Of a stretch of 32,434 nt of DNA, positions 8,900 to 16,740 are shown one piece after another. Where the stretch lies: NCBI GenBank assembly GCA_944389225.1, contig CALXLP010000016.1:1-32434 (forward strand). Direction: 5' to 3'. Position 1 is the first letter of the stretch. Every line of letters begins with the position of its first letter. The position numbers and the translations under genes are program-made. The DNA comes from an uncultured Clostridia bacterium. GTDB lineage: Bacteria > Bacillota > Clostridia > TANB77 > CAG-508. The notes below the pieces were generated by a model that worked only from the letters and a program-made list of their open reading frames with translations, was not told the DNA's origin and did no database searches.

Positions 8900-8918
8900 T
8901 TGTATATGTATAAGTTAT

Positions 8919-8960
8919 AAAGGTGTATGAGATATGTTTCTTATACATCTTTATTTTTAT
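8919..8960 (+). terminator. Rho-independent terminator after the membrane-protein pair
   Basis: AAAGGTGTAT pairs with ATACATCTTT (with wobble), followed by ATTTTT. Confidence 0.65.
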
Positions 8961-9054
8961 ATACATGTAAAAATAAGACAGCACATTATAGAAAAATAAT
9001 AGGAAAACATATAATGAATTTATATAGAAATTCATAACGAAAATGTCAACCTTT

Positions 9055-9083
9055 TTTGTTACCGTACATATAATGTAACAAAA
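9055..9083 (+). promoter_or_regulatory. Inverted repeat and sigma-E-like -10 upstream of cotJA
   Basis: TTTTGTTAC (9055-9063) and GTAACAAAA (9075-9083) form a perfect 9-bp inverted repeat. Between them lies CATATAAT, close to the CATAnnnT -10 of mother-cell sigma-E promoters. The right arm runs into the AAAGGAGG ribosome binding site, so the repeat could act as an operator or an RNA hairpin. The -35 is not clear. Confidence 0.45.
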
Positions 9084-9097
9084 GGAGGAATTTTAAT

Positions 9098-9457
9098 ATG
9101 TTTAGTAGAAGAAAATGCTATTGTATGAACAACAATTATTCAAATAATTCATGTGAAATGCAAAATGATATCATGGAAACAAAATGTAATCATGTTGTAT
9201 CTTATGAAGATAATTCAAATAGTTGTGATTGTGGCTTTGATGAGGAACAAAGTGTATTCCCAGAAAATCCAATGTTAGCACAAAGTTACGTTCCAATCCA
9301 ATACATGGATAGAACATTTAAACCATGTGTAGGATTAAAAATGGGAACGATTTTTCCTGAATTAGTAAGCCCATATTCACCAGGTCAATCAATGGAAGAA
9401 ATCAATTATATTGCAATGACCAATCAAATAGGAAAGGGGTGCAACAAATGTCAATAA
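9098..9457 (+). CDS. cotJA: Spore coat-associated protein CotJA
   Basis: 119 residues. The C-terminal half (about 58-105: PMLAQSYVPIQYMD, TFKPCVGLKMGTIFPELVSPY, SPGQSM) is the conserved CotJA core. The first 55 residues are a Cys/Asn-rich extension with several cysteines (CYCMNNN, SCDCGFD) not expected in the short Bacillus protein, possibly for disulfide cross-linking in the coat. First gene of a cotJA-cotJB-cotJC operon with overlapping or abutting genes, expected to be expressed in the mother cell during sporulation. Confidence 0.9.
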   Translation: MFSRRKCYCMNNNYSNNSCEMQNDIMETKCNHVVSYEDNSNSCDCGFDEEQSVFPENPMLAQSYVPIQYMDRTFKPCVGLKMGTIFPELVSPYSPGQSMEEINYIAMTNQIGKGCNKCQ

Positions 9458-9789
9458 ATCAAAATAGAAATTGTGGATGCGAAGAAGAAAATGAAATGAT
9501 GTGTTGCAATCAAATGCAAGATGTTGAAAGAACAATAGATTGTGATGAAAGAAGAGAAATGGCTGAGCAGATTAGATGCCTTGATTTTGCGATAAATGAA
9601 TTAGCATTATATTTGGATACACATCCAAATGATCAAAAAGCACTTTGTTTGCACAGAAAATATTGTAAGGAAGTAAAAGAATTAAAGGATAAATATCAAA
9701 AAGTATATGGACCGTTAACGATTCATTATCCTTGCAATAAATGGAGATGGTTTGAAGAACCATGGCCATGGGAAAGGGGGAATTTTTAA
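9448..9789 (+). CDS. cotJB: Spore coat protein CotJB
   Basis: 113 residues from ATG 9448, which sits nine bases after AAAGGGG; a GTG at 9439 is too close to that site. It overlaps the end of cotJA by 10 bases, suggesting translational coupling. The conserved region runs from about residue 35 (MAEQIRCLDFAINELALYLDTHPND) to the family C-terminal signature NKWRWFEEPWPWE. The N-terminus has an extra Cys-rich stretch (NCGCEEENEMMCCNQ), echoing the one in CotJA. A structural coat component. Confidence 0.9.
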   Translation: MSINQNRNCGCEEENEMMCCNQMQDVERTIDCDERREMAEQIRCLDFAINELALYLDTHPNDQKALCLHRKYCKEVKELKDKYQKVYGPLTIHYPCNKWRWFEEPWPWERGNF

Positions 9790-10395
9790 ATGTGGACATA
9801 TAATAAAATGTTACAATACCCAATCAATATCAAGTGTACAGATCCAAGACTTGCAAAAGTAATCATTTCACAATATGGTGGCCCAGATGGGGAATTGGCA
9901 GCATCACTTAGATATTTATCACAAAGGTTTGGAATGCCAGACCAAAATGCAAAAGCTATCTTAAATGATATTGGAACTGAAGAATTGGCTCACCTAGAAA
10001 TGGTAGGAACCATTGTACACCAATTAACTAAAGGAGCAAGTATTGAAGAAATTGAAAAAGCAGGATTAAGTGCATATTACACAGACCATGGTGTAGATGT
10101 ATATCCACAGGCAGCAGCAGGATTTCCATTTAATGCAGGGGTACTTGCTTGTAAGGGAGACCCAATTGCGAACTTGCAAGAAGACTTAGCTGCAGAACAA
10201 AAAGCAAGAGCAACTTATGAAAAATTAATTGATTTATGTAGAGACAATCCAGATGTCTTAGATCCATTAAGATATTTAAGAGAAAGAGAAATCGTACACT
10301 TCCAAAGATTTGGAGAAGCATTAAGAGGTGTTCAAGACAAATTAGCAGAGAAAAAGTATTATATGAACCATAATAACAATTGTGGTTGTAATTAA
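9790..10395 (+). CDS. cotJC: Spore coat protein CotJC, manganese-catalase family
   Basis: 201 residues starting directly at the cotJB stop. A ferritin-like four-helix protein of the non-haem Mn-catalase family. Probable metal ligands are Glu35 (GPDGELAASLRYLSQR), Glu65 and His68 (TEELAHLEM), and the later LAAEQKARATYE and REREIVHFQRFGE helices. Shorter than soluble Mn catalases, as usual for CotJC. The C-terminus HNNNCGCN is Cys-rich like its operon partners. Family role: spore coat component, possibly peroxide protection. Confidence 0.93.
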   Translation: MWTYNKMLQYPINIKCTDPRLAKVIISQYGGPDGELAASLRYLSQRFGMPDQNAKAILNDIGTEELAHLEMVGTIVHQLTKGASIEEIEKAGLSAYYTDHGVDVYPQAAAGFPFNAGVLACKGDPIANLQEDLAAEQKARATYEKLIDLCRDNPDVLDPLRYLREREIVHFQRFGEALRGVQDKLAEKKYYMNHNNNCGCN

Positions 10396-10430
10396 AAAGA
10401 AACTCCTATATTTTAATAATATGGGAGTTT
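10394..10430 (+). repeat. 37-bp direct repeat, left copy; terminator of cotJ
   Basis: Identical to 11576-11612. Each copy is itself a hairpin (AAACTCC...GGGAGTTT) followed by T-rich DNA, here acting as the cotJ operon terminator. Confidence 0.85.
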
Positions 10431-10528
10431 CTTTTTAGTAAAAAACTATTAATAAATTGCAATAATTAATTGACAAAAGAACAATTGTTTGATAACATAT
10501 AGCAAACAAGAAATGGAGTTGGTTTATT

Positions 10529-11545
10529 ATGAGCAACAAACTAATTGGAAATAAAAATAACATTGTTTTTTACACTGATGAAGAAGGAAATACAAAAATA
10601 GAAGTAGTATTACAAAATGAAGATGTATGGTTAAATGTAAATGCGATAGCAGAATTATTTGATGTACAAAGACCAGCAATATATAAACATATTTCTAATA
10701 TTTTTACTGAAGAAGAATTAGAGGAAAAATCAGTGTGTTCCATTTTGGAATATACTGCATCAGATAATAAAAAATATAAAACAAAATATTATAATTTAGA
10801 TATGATTATATCAATTGGATATAGAGTAAACTCAAAAAAGGCAGTAAAATTTAGACAATGGGCAAACAAAATAATAAAAGAATATATGGTAAAAGGTTTT
10901 GCTTTAGATGATGATAGATTTTTAAATGGAGGTAAAGTAAATAGGCAATATTTTGATGAGCTATTAGAAAGAATTAAAGTAATTCGTACAAGCGAAAGAA
11001 TGGCTTATCAAAAAATAACTGATTTATTTATAGCAACATCTATTGACTATGACAAAAAATCAGAAGAAGCATATACATTTTTCAAAATAGTTCAAAATAA
11101 ATTACATTATGCAATAACAGGTCATACTGCAGCAGAATTAATTTACAATAGGGTAAATTCTGAAAAAGAAAATATGGGATTGACTACTTGGAAAGAAGCT
11201 CCAGATGGAATGATATATAAATATGATGTTAGTATAGCAAAAAACTATTTAAATGAAGACGAATTGAAAAAGCTAAATAATTTAACAAATTTCTTTTTAG
11301 ATTATGCAGAATCAATGGCGGAAGAAAATCAAGTTATGACAATGAAAGACTGGATAAATGAAACTGATAATCTTTTAAAATTTAGAAAAAAAGAAATACT
11401 AAATGATTCAGGAAAAATTTCACATAAGCAAGCTATTGAAAAAGCTGAAAAGGAATATGAAAAATTTAGAGTAAAACAAGATATACAATACATTTCTAGT
11501 ATGGATAAAATGTATCAAAGATATTTAAAAGAGAATAATAAATAA
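10529..11545 (+). CDS. RhuM family protein
   Basis: 338 residues, typical of the RhuM (virulence protein RhuM) family, which is common in genomic islands and near restriction or toxin loci; its biochemical function is not established. Family features are VWLNVNAIAELFDVQRPAIYKHISNIFTEEEL (about 32-65), a KYYNLDMIISIGYRVNSKKAVKFRQWANKIIKEYMVKGF block (about 90-128), DYDKKSEEAYTFFKIVQNKLHYAITGHTAAELI and a charged helical C-terminus. It is the only gene between two identical 37-bp repeats, suggesting acquisition. A weak GGAG site precedes the ATG. Confidence 0.85.
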   Translation: MSNKLIGNKNNIVFYTDEEGNTKIEVVLQNEDVWLNVNAIAELFDVQRPAIYKHISNIFTEEELEEKSVCSILEYTASDNKKYKTKYYNLDMIISIGYRVNSKKAVKFRQWANKIIKEYMVKGFALDDDRFLNGGKVNRQYFDELLERIKVIRTSERMAYQKITDLFIATSIDYDKKSEEAYTFFKIVQNKLHYAITGHTAAELIYNRVNSEKENMGLTTWKEAPDGMIYKYDVSIAKNYLNEDELKKLNNLTNFFLDYAESMAEENQVMTMKDWINETDNLLKFRKKEILNDSGKISHKQAIEKAEKEYEKFRVKQDIQYISSMDKMYQRYLKENNK

Positions 11546-11575
11546 AATTAAAAAGGTTCATTAGAGAAATTATGA

Positions 11576-11612
11576 AAAAAGAAACTCCTATATTTTAATA
11601 ATATGGGAGTTT
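11576..11612 (+). repeat. 37-bp direct repeat, right copy; terminator of rhuM
   Basis: Exact copy of 10394-10430, again a terminator-like hairpin. The pair brackets the RhuM-like gene. Confidence 0.85.
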
Positions 11613-11657
11613 TTTATAGAAAAAAATGAATTGGTTTCTTGTCAAACTTAGTAAAAA

Positions 11658-11686
11658 TTGATTTTTAGGCCAAAATCTGGTATAAT
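11658..11686 (+). promoter_or_regulatory. Housekeeping promoter upstream of the GC-richer membrane protein gene
   Basis: TTGATT (11658-11663), 17-base spacer, TATAAT (11681-11686). A dyad (GATTTTACC, AATAT, GGTAAATC, 11693-11714) just downstream of the start site could be an operator. Confidence 0.6.
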
Positions 11687-11799
11687 ATATATAGATTTTA
11701 CCAATATGGTAAATCATGTAACTAACAAAATTTTCCTTGGTATTACTACTACAAGGGAAAAAACAAAAAAAGAGCCGAATGGCCAGGAGGAAAAAAAGA

Positions 11800-12423
11800 A
11801 TGAAGAAAGAAAACAAAATGAATGTAACTCTCGCACTTGCAATTATTGCTGTTCTCGGAGTCCTTGTGACAGCCGTGATATGCAACTATCGGATTAACCA
11901 GTTGCACAACAATACCATCACCAGGGTTGTAAACATTTACGACCAAGGAGAAGGCGGAGAGCAGACCTTGTCTCTGACCAGTCAGGGATGGTTAGATTTC
12001 TTTAGAACTTACGAAGGAGCTGGTTCTACCATTTCCAACGTAGATTTTGAAGACTTATTCACTTTTACCGAGGTTGACTCTTGGTATCCAGAAGAAGTAA
12101 AAAATTTCTTGGATGCAGAGAAGGAAACCTTCGCAGTGTGGTCTCCGGTTTCCGGATATGACGGAGAATTGTATGGAGGGGATTTTATCATGTACTACGA
12201 TGAGTACAGAGATGGAATCAAGTTACTCTTTGACAACGCAGAAGACGACCTCGAAGTCGAGTATGAAATTCGTGGTGCTAAGCACGCGAAGAGAGTCTAC
12301 ACCTTTATTGGAGGTGGGGATCATGATTACGATAGTTTATACTATCTTGTTTTCGAGGATGGAGATGGGAAAGTCATGGCAATCAATCAGGACATGGAGA
12401 TGTATGAATTGACAGCAAAATGA
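11800..12423 (+). CDS. Membrane-anchored extracellular protein of unknown function, anomalous composition
   Basis: 207 residues from ATG 11800 behind an AGGAGG site (11785-11790). After a short basic leader, one membrane helix (about 8-28) is followed by an outside domain rich in Asp, Glu, Tyr and Gly (SLTSQGWLDFFRTYEG, WSPVSGYDGELYGGDF, EDDLEVEYEIRGAKHAK, YYLVFEDGDGKVMAINQD). I recognise no family. Codon use differs sharply from neighbours: many GC-ending codons and CTC, ACC, GAC and TCC, plus one in-frame CGG (Arg31), a codon otherwise avoided here. It has its own GC-rich terminator. This suggests recent horizontal acquisition. Confidence 0.65.
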   Translation: MKKENKMNVTLALAIIAVLGVLVTAVICNYRINQLHNNTITRVVNIYDQGEGGEQTLSLTSQGWLDFFRTYEGAGSTISNVDFEDLFTFTEVDSWYPEEVKNFLDAEKETFAVWSPVSGYDGELYGGDFIMYYDEYRDGIKLLFDNAEDDLEVEYEIRGAKHAKRVYTFIGGGDHDYDSLYYLVFEDGDGKVMAINQDMEMYELTAK

Positions 12424-12450
12424 ACTGATAGCGCGGACAATCTTTCTGGG

Positions 12451-12491
12451 GGTTTAGCACACGGATGTGTGCTAGAACCTCTCTTTTTATT
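12451..12491 (+). terminator. GC-rich rho-independent terminator
   Basis: GGTTTAGCACAC and GTGTGCTAGAACC arms around GGAT, followed by TCTCTTTTT. More GC-rich than the other terminators, matching the foreign composition of its gene. Confidence 0.8.
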
Positions 12492-12539
12492 TAATTTGTA
12501 TAGAAAAAGAAATGTCAATAGACAATAATAAAATAATTA

Positions 12540-12585
12540 TTGACAGTTAGAATTCTAAGTATTATAATATTGATTAGAATTCTAA
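12540..12585 (+). promoter_or_regulatory. Promoter with two MarR operators
   Basis: TTGACA (12540-12545), 17-base spacer, TATAAT (12563-12568). Two identical perfect palindromes TTAGAATTCTAA lie in the spacer (12547-12558) and over the start region (12574-12585), 27 bp apart. The placement predicts repression by the MarR protein encoded directly downstream. Confidence 0.85.
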
Positions 12586-12603
12586 CTAATTAAGGAGGAA
12601 GTT

Positions 12604-13050
12604 ATGTACCATAATTTAATGATGGAAAATCAATCTATGTTTACTAAATTGGTATTTGAGGAATTATCAGATAGAAATTTATCAATTGGACAACCCAAAA
12701 TACTAGAATATTTATTTTTACATGATGGAGCTTATCAAAAAGATATTGCAGAAGCATGTCAAATAGAACCAGCAACCATTACAAACCTTTTATCAAGAAT
12801 GGAAAAGAATGGTCTAATTACTAGAAAAAATAATGATGGGGATAAACGATATGTATGTGTATATCTTACTAAAATAGGAAAAGAAAATGGAAATTATGTT
12901 ATGAAAGCTTTTGAAACAATTGAAAAAATAGCATTAAATGGTTTTTCAGAAAAAGAGAAAGACGAATTTATTTTTTTTCTACAAAAAGCAAATAAAAATT
13001 TAGTTCAAAGAAAGGAAGTAGATAAAAATGAGAAAAAAAGAAATCGTTAA
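12604..13050 (+). CDS. MarR family transcriptional regulator
   Basis: 148 residues with a central winged helix-turn-helix (about 28-100): GQPKILEYLFLHDGAYQKDIAEACQIEPATITNLLSRMEKNGLITRK followed by the wing with the conserved DGDKRYV. Flanking helices form the dimer interface. Its promoter carries two identical 12-bp palindromes, so autorepression is very likely. Its 3' end overlaps the next gene by 23 bases, suggesting joint control of that transporter-like fusion. The ligand cannot be deduced. Confidence 0.9.
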   Translation: MYHNLMMENQSMFTKLVFEELSDRNLSIGQPKILEYLFLHDGAYQKDIAEACQIEPATITNLLSRMEKNGLITRKNNDGDKRYVCVYLTKIGKENGNYVMKAFETIEKIALNGFSEKEKDEFIFFLQKANKNLVQRKEVDKNEKKRNR

Positions 13051-14350
13051 ACGTTATATTATTTTTATTATTGGATTATTTATTAATTCTTTAGGTGTCA
13101 GTATGATAACAAAGGCAAATTTAGGAACATCACCAATTTCATCTATACCATATGTATTAAGTTTGCATTTTCCATTCACTTTAGGACAATTTACAATTAT
13201 GTTTAGTATTTTATTAATTGTTCTTCAATTACTTATTTTAAGAAAAAATTTTAAATTCGAACACGTTTTACAAATACCAGTTTCGATTGCTTTTGGCTAT
13301 TTCATTGATTTTACCATGATTTTATTAGGATTTGTGAATCCAAACATATATATTATGAAAATTGTATATCTTTTAATAGGTTGTGCAATTCTTGGCGTGG
13401 GCGTATATATGGAAGTTCTAGCAAATGTGGTTATGCTTCCAGGAGAATCATTTGTAAGAGCTATTGTAGCAACGTGGAAGACAGAATTTGGAGTAACAAA
13501 GGTTGCTTTTGATGTGTCTATGACGGTTATTGCTGGAATATTATCATTTATCTTTATGGGACAACTTGTGGGGGTTAGAGAAGGAACCATTATTGCAGCC
13601 TTATTAGTAGGTTTTATTGCGCGTTTTATAGGAAGAAAACTTTCTTTTTTACCAGAAAAACTATTCCCAAAAGAAACAGATACAGAAAAGAAAGAAGAAT
13701 TAATATCACAAAAAGAAAATTCACCTATTTGTATTGCGATTGGTAGACAATATGGATGTGGCGGACATGAAATTGGAAAAAGATTAGCTAAAAAACTAGG
13801 TTTTGAATTTTATGATAGTGAAATTATAAAGATGGTAGCAAATACAACAAATTATTCAGAAACATATATTGATAAAAAAGATGAAAAAATGACAAATTGT
13901 TCTGTTTTTGATTTGATAAATTATATGTATGAACAATATGATAAACATGAAAACCCTAAGGATGAAATATTTACTGCAGAGGTTGAAGCAATTCAAAAAT
14001 TAGCTCAAAAAGGAAATTGTATTATTATAGGGAGATGTGCAGATTATATCTTAAAAAATCAAAAAAATTGCTTAAGTATATTTTTGTCTGCACCAATAGA
14101 ATATAGAATTCAAGAAGTAGCAAAAAGAGAAAATATTAGTGAACAAAAAGCAAAAAAGAAGATACATCAAAATGATCGTTTAAGAGCTAATAATTATCAA
14201 TATTATACACATCAAATTTGGGGTGTATCATCAAACTATGAATTATGTATTGATACATCTAAAGGAGAAGAATTTGTAGACAATTTAATTATGAAAGCAG
14301 TAGAAGAAATTAAAAATAGTACAGAAAATGAAAAAATTACAATGAAATAG
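13028..14350 (+). CDS. YczE-like membrane protein fused to a cytidylate kinase-like domain
   Basis: 440 residues in two parts. Residues 1-205 are a YczE/YyaS-type integral membrane domain with about five or six helices and the conserved NSLGVSMITKANLGTSPISSIPYVLS segment. After a charged linker (about 210-232) comes a cytidylate-kinase-like NTPase domain with a P-loop-like GRQYGCGGHEIGKRLAKKL (239-257), a YDSEIIKM segment, NCIIIGRCADYIL and a helical RENISEQKAKKKIHQNDRLRANNY lid region. Both modules occur in Firmicutes proteins of unknown function. It is co-transcribed with the overlapping marR gene. Confidence 0.8.
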   Translation: MRKKEIVKRYIIFIIGLFINSLGVSMITKANLGTSPISSIPYVLSLHFPFTLGQFTIMFSILLIVLQLLILRKNFKFEHVLQIPVSIAFGYFIDFTMILLGFVNPNIYIMKIVYLLIGCAILGVGVYMEVLANVVMLPGESFVRAIVATWKTEFGVTKVAFDVSMTVIAGILSFIFMGQLVGVREGTIIAALLVGFIARFIGRKLSFLPEKLFPKETDTEKKEELISQKENSPICIAIGRQYGCGGHEIGKRLAKKLGFEFYDSEIIKMVANTTNYSETYIDKKDEKMTNCSVFDLINYMYEQYDKHENPKDEIFTAEVEAIQKLAQKGNCIIIGRCADYILKNQKNCLSIFLSAPIEYRIQEVAKRENISEQKAKKKIHQNDRLRANNYQYYTHQIWGVSSNYELCIDTSKGEEFVDNLIMKAVEEIKNSTENEKITMK

Positions 14351-14361
14351 AAATATTTTCT

Positions 14362-14392
14362 AAAAAAGGCTTGTTTTTCAAGCCTTTTTATG
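14362..14392 (+). terminator. Terminator of the marR operon
   Basis: AAAGGCTTG, TTTTT loop, CAAGCCTTTTT. Confidence 0.8.
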
Positions 14393-14460
14393 ATACAATA
14401 TTATCTGTAAGAAAAATAGAGCAAAACCAATTAAAAAGCAAAGTATATATATTTCAAATA

Positions 14461-14673
14461 TTTACAAGAGAAAATGGTCATTGGCTGGAAACCATTAAAT
14501 ATCGTATATAGAAAATTCACTTTTTAGGTCCTTTTTTGAAATGATAGTAGGAAAAGGCGGTTGGACCGTTAAAACTATAACGAGGTTAGTATAAAACATA
14601 CTAATAAATTTAGGTGGTACCACGGAAAATAACCATTTCGTCCTAATAGAAACTAGGAAGAGATGGTTTTTTT
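14461..14673 (+). ncRNA. T-box riboswitch, phenylalanyl-tRNA responsive (inferred)
   Basis: The near-invariant T-box TAGGTGGTACCACGG is at 14611-14625. TTAGG there pairs with CCTAA at 14642-14646 to form the antiterminator. The competing terminator uses AACCATTTCGTCCTA (from 14631) and TAGGAAGAGATGGTT (to about 14669), followed by T residues. TGGT would pair with an ACCA tRNA 3' end, fitting tRNA-Phe. A GGTCC/GGACC stem (about 14527-14567) is part of the upstream structure. I could not place the specifier codon; a TTC at 14516 is a candidate. It fills most of the gene-free stretch 14351-14725 and controls the phe operon. Confidence 0.9.
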
Positions 14674-14725
14674 GATGACAAAGATTTAAATTTTAAGTAA
14701 AATTTAATAAAGGATGTTGATAGAT

Positions 14726-15055
14726 ATGAATAATGAAGGAAAATGTATTGAATATTATTTTGATTCAAAAACCTTTACAAAAGAACAATTAATGAAAAAT
14801 ATCGAAGAAGCGAAACAAGAATTTCCCAATAAGAAGATAGAACCAAATTTATTTTTAAATGAATGGGGCGTATATATTCTAAAAATCCATTTTACAGATA
14901 AAATAGAATATGTTAGTGATTTTAAAGAAAAAAGAAAAAATAAAAAGGTATTACTTCTTACGGAAAAAAATAGAAAGATTAGTGAAAAAAGAACATCATT
15001 TTTAAACAGAAAATATGGGCAATACAAAAAAACGGGAGAGTATAAGCCACTATAA
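14726..15055 (+). CDS. Small basic protein of unknown function in the phe operon
   Basis: 109 residues from ATG 14726; an ATG at 14714 directly abuts the AAAGG site and is less likely. The N-terminal part is mixed ([50 protein letters not shown]) and the C-terminal part is very basic ([40 protein letters not shown]), suggesting nucleic-acid contact. No family recognised. It is the first gene after the T-box and lies 17 bases before pheS, so it should rise when Phe-tRNA is uncharged. Confidence 0.6.
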   Translation: MNNEGKCIEYYFDSKTFTKEQLMKNIEEAKQEFPNKKIEPNLFLNEWGVYILKIHFTDKIEYVSDFKEKRKNKKVLLLTEKNRKISEKRTSFLNRKYGQYKKTGEYKPL

Positions 15056-15072
15056 AGAAAGGAATGGACGAG

Positions 15073-16092
15073 ATGAAAGAACAAATTGCAAGTATCAAAG
15101 AAAAATCTATTAAGGAGATATCAGATTCTAAAGATTTAAAAGAATTAAATGAGTTAAGAGTAAAGTATTTAGGAAAAAAGGGTGAGTTAACGCTTATCCT
15201 AAGAGGAATGGGAGGATTATCTCCAGAGGAAAGACCAGTTATAGGAAGTTTAGTAAATGAATTAAGAGAAGAAATTGAAAATTTAATTCAAAGTAAAGAA
15301 AAAGAATTTAAAAATCAAGAACTTTTAAAAAGATTAGAAAATGAGACAATTGATGTTACAGAACCAAGCAAAAAAGTCGTTTTAGGATCTTTACATCCAA
15401 TTACCAAAATTATACAAGAAGTAGAAGAAATATTCTTAGGAATGGGATATGAAATAGCTGATGGTCCAGAAGTAGAAAAGGCAACATATAATTTTGACAA
15501 ATTAAATACACCACCAGATCATCCAGCAAGAGATGTTCAAGACACATTCTACATCACAGATGATATCGTATTAAGAAGTCAAACATCACCTGTTCAAGCA
15601 AGAGTTATGGAAAATCAAAAACCACCAATCAAAATCATATGCCCAGGAGCCGTATACAGATCAGATAGTGTGGATGCAACACATTCACCAGTGTTCCATC
15701 AAGTAGAAGGTTTAGTGGTTGATAAACATATTTCTATGGCAGATTTAAAAGGAACATTAGAGATGTTTGCCAAAAAATGTTTAGGAGAAAATACAAAAAT
15801 AAGATTTAGACCACATCACTTCCCATTTACAGAACCATCAGCAGAAGCAGACGTATCATGCTTTGTATGTGGTGGAAAAGGTTGTAAAGTATGTAAAGGA
15901 GAAGGATGGATAGAATTATTAGGATGTGGAGAAGTTCATCCAAATGTTTTAAGAAATTGTGGAATTGATCCAGATATTTATTCAGGATTTGCATTTGGAT
16001 TTGGTGTAGAAAGAATTGCTATGGCCAAATATGGAATCGAAGATATGAGATTATTATTTGAAAATGATATCAGATTCTTAAAACAATTTTAG
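15073..16092 (+). CDS. pheS: Phenylalanine--tRNA ligase alpha subunit
   Basis: 339 residues from ATG 15073, nine bases after AAAGGAA; an in-frame ATG at 15064 lies too close to that site. An N-terminal coiled-coil arm (about 1-85) that contacts tRNA precedes the class II core. Motif 2 region ([26 protein letters not shown]), [26 protein letters not shown] and motif 3 ([18 protein letters not shown]) are intact. Together with PheT it charges tRNA-Phe. A cysteine pair ([14 protein letters not shown]) is a common insertion in clostridial PheS. A short dispersed repeat starts in the stop codon. Confidence 0.97.
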   Translation: MKEQIASIKEKSIKEISDSKDLKELNELRVKYLGKKGELTLILRGMGGLSPEERPVIGSLVNELREEIENLIQSKEKEFKNQELLKRLENETIDVTEPSKKVVLGSLHPITKIIQEVEEIFLGMGYEIADGPEVEKATYNFDKLNTPPDHPARDVQDTFYITDDIVLRSQTSPVQARVMENQKPPIKIICPGAVYRSDSVDATHSPVFHQVEGLVVDKHISMADLKGTLEMFAKKCLGENTKIRFRPHHFPFTEPSAEADVSCFVCGGKGCKVCKGEGWIELLGCGEVHPNVLRNCGIDPDIYSGFAFGFGVERIAMAKYGIEDMRLLFENDIRFLKQF

Positions 16093-16136
16093 GGACGTGT
16101 CAAAATGGACATTTTTTGTCCAAAAGGGACAGACCT
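16091..16136 (+). repeat. Dispersed GGGACGTGTC...GGGACAGACC repeat, copy C
   Basis: AGGGACGTGTCAAAA, an inner hairpin TGGACA-TTTTT-TGTCCA, then AAAGGGACAGACCT. It overlaps the pheS stop codon. Copy B is an almost identical inverted version. Confidence 0.75.
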
Positions 16137-16242
16137 ATAGCTATAAAATAAAAAATGAAAATAGATTGTTAATTGTATAATATATAAATTAACAAATAAC
16201 AAAAATTAATTAAAAATTTAATTGATTAAGGAGAAATGAAAA

Positions 16243-16650
16243 ATGGGGTTATTTAGAAGAAAAGAGAAAGAATATACATTAGGTCAAATTTTGAACTTAA
16301 TGCAAAAAGATACAGAGGGAAAATATCATGATTACATACCAGTACCAACTAGACCAGGAAGTAAGAATACAACATATTGGTTTAGAAAAGAAGAAAGAGA
16401 TGAAAAAGATGGACAACAAGTAAGAGTAACCAATCCAATTTTAGAAACGAACCAAAAATCATCATCTGTTTTTGAACAAAGAAGAGATAGATTTATGAGT
16501 GAAGTAAATGGAAATGGAGAATATAGAAAGTTATCTCATGATATTCATGAGAGTAGTAGTTCAAGAAAAGGAAGAGTTGTACCATCATATAATAATTGGC
16601 AAAGTGCTAAAAAATATAATCAAGGAAATCAATATGGACAATATAGATAA
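16243..16650 (+). CDS. Polar protein of unknown function between pheS and pheT
   Basis: 135 residues, hydrophilic and without membrane segments. The start MGLFRRKEKEYTLGQILNLM is followed by YHDYIPVPTRPGSKNTTYWFRKEER and a low-complexity tail of Ser, Gln, Asn and Tyr (SSSSRKGRVVPSYNNW, KKYNQGNQYGQYR) that looks disordered. No family recognised. A TAAGGAG site precedes the ATG. It separates two genes that are normally adjacent, and is presumably co-transcribed from the T-box promoter. Confidence 0.6.
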   Translation: MGLFRRKEKEYTLGQILNLMQKDTEGKYHDYIPVPTRPGSKNTTYWFRKEERDEKDGQQVRVTNPILETNQKSSSVFEQRRDRFMSEVNGNGEYRKLSHDIHESSSSRKGRVVPSYNNWQSAKKYNQGNQYGQYR

Positions 16651-16740
16651 TCAAAATATATAACATAAGAAGGGAATAGAAGGTTGAAAAATGAATTCTT
16701 TTCCAACCAGATTTGCACCTCGAGAAAGGAATGAAATAAA

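Noticed and set aside
10394..11612. CRISPR-like array or insertion sequence at rhuM
   Set aside because: There are only two repeat copies with no spacers, and no transposase or terminal inverted repeats.
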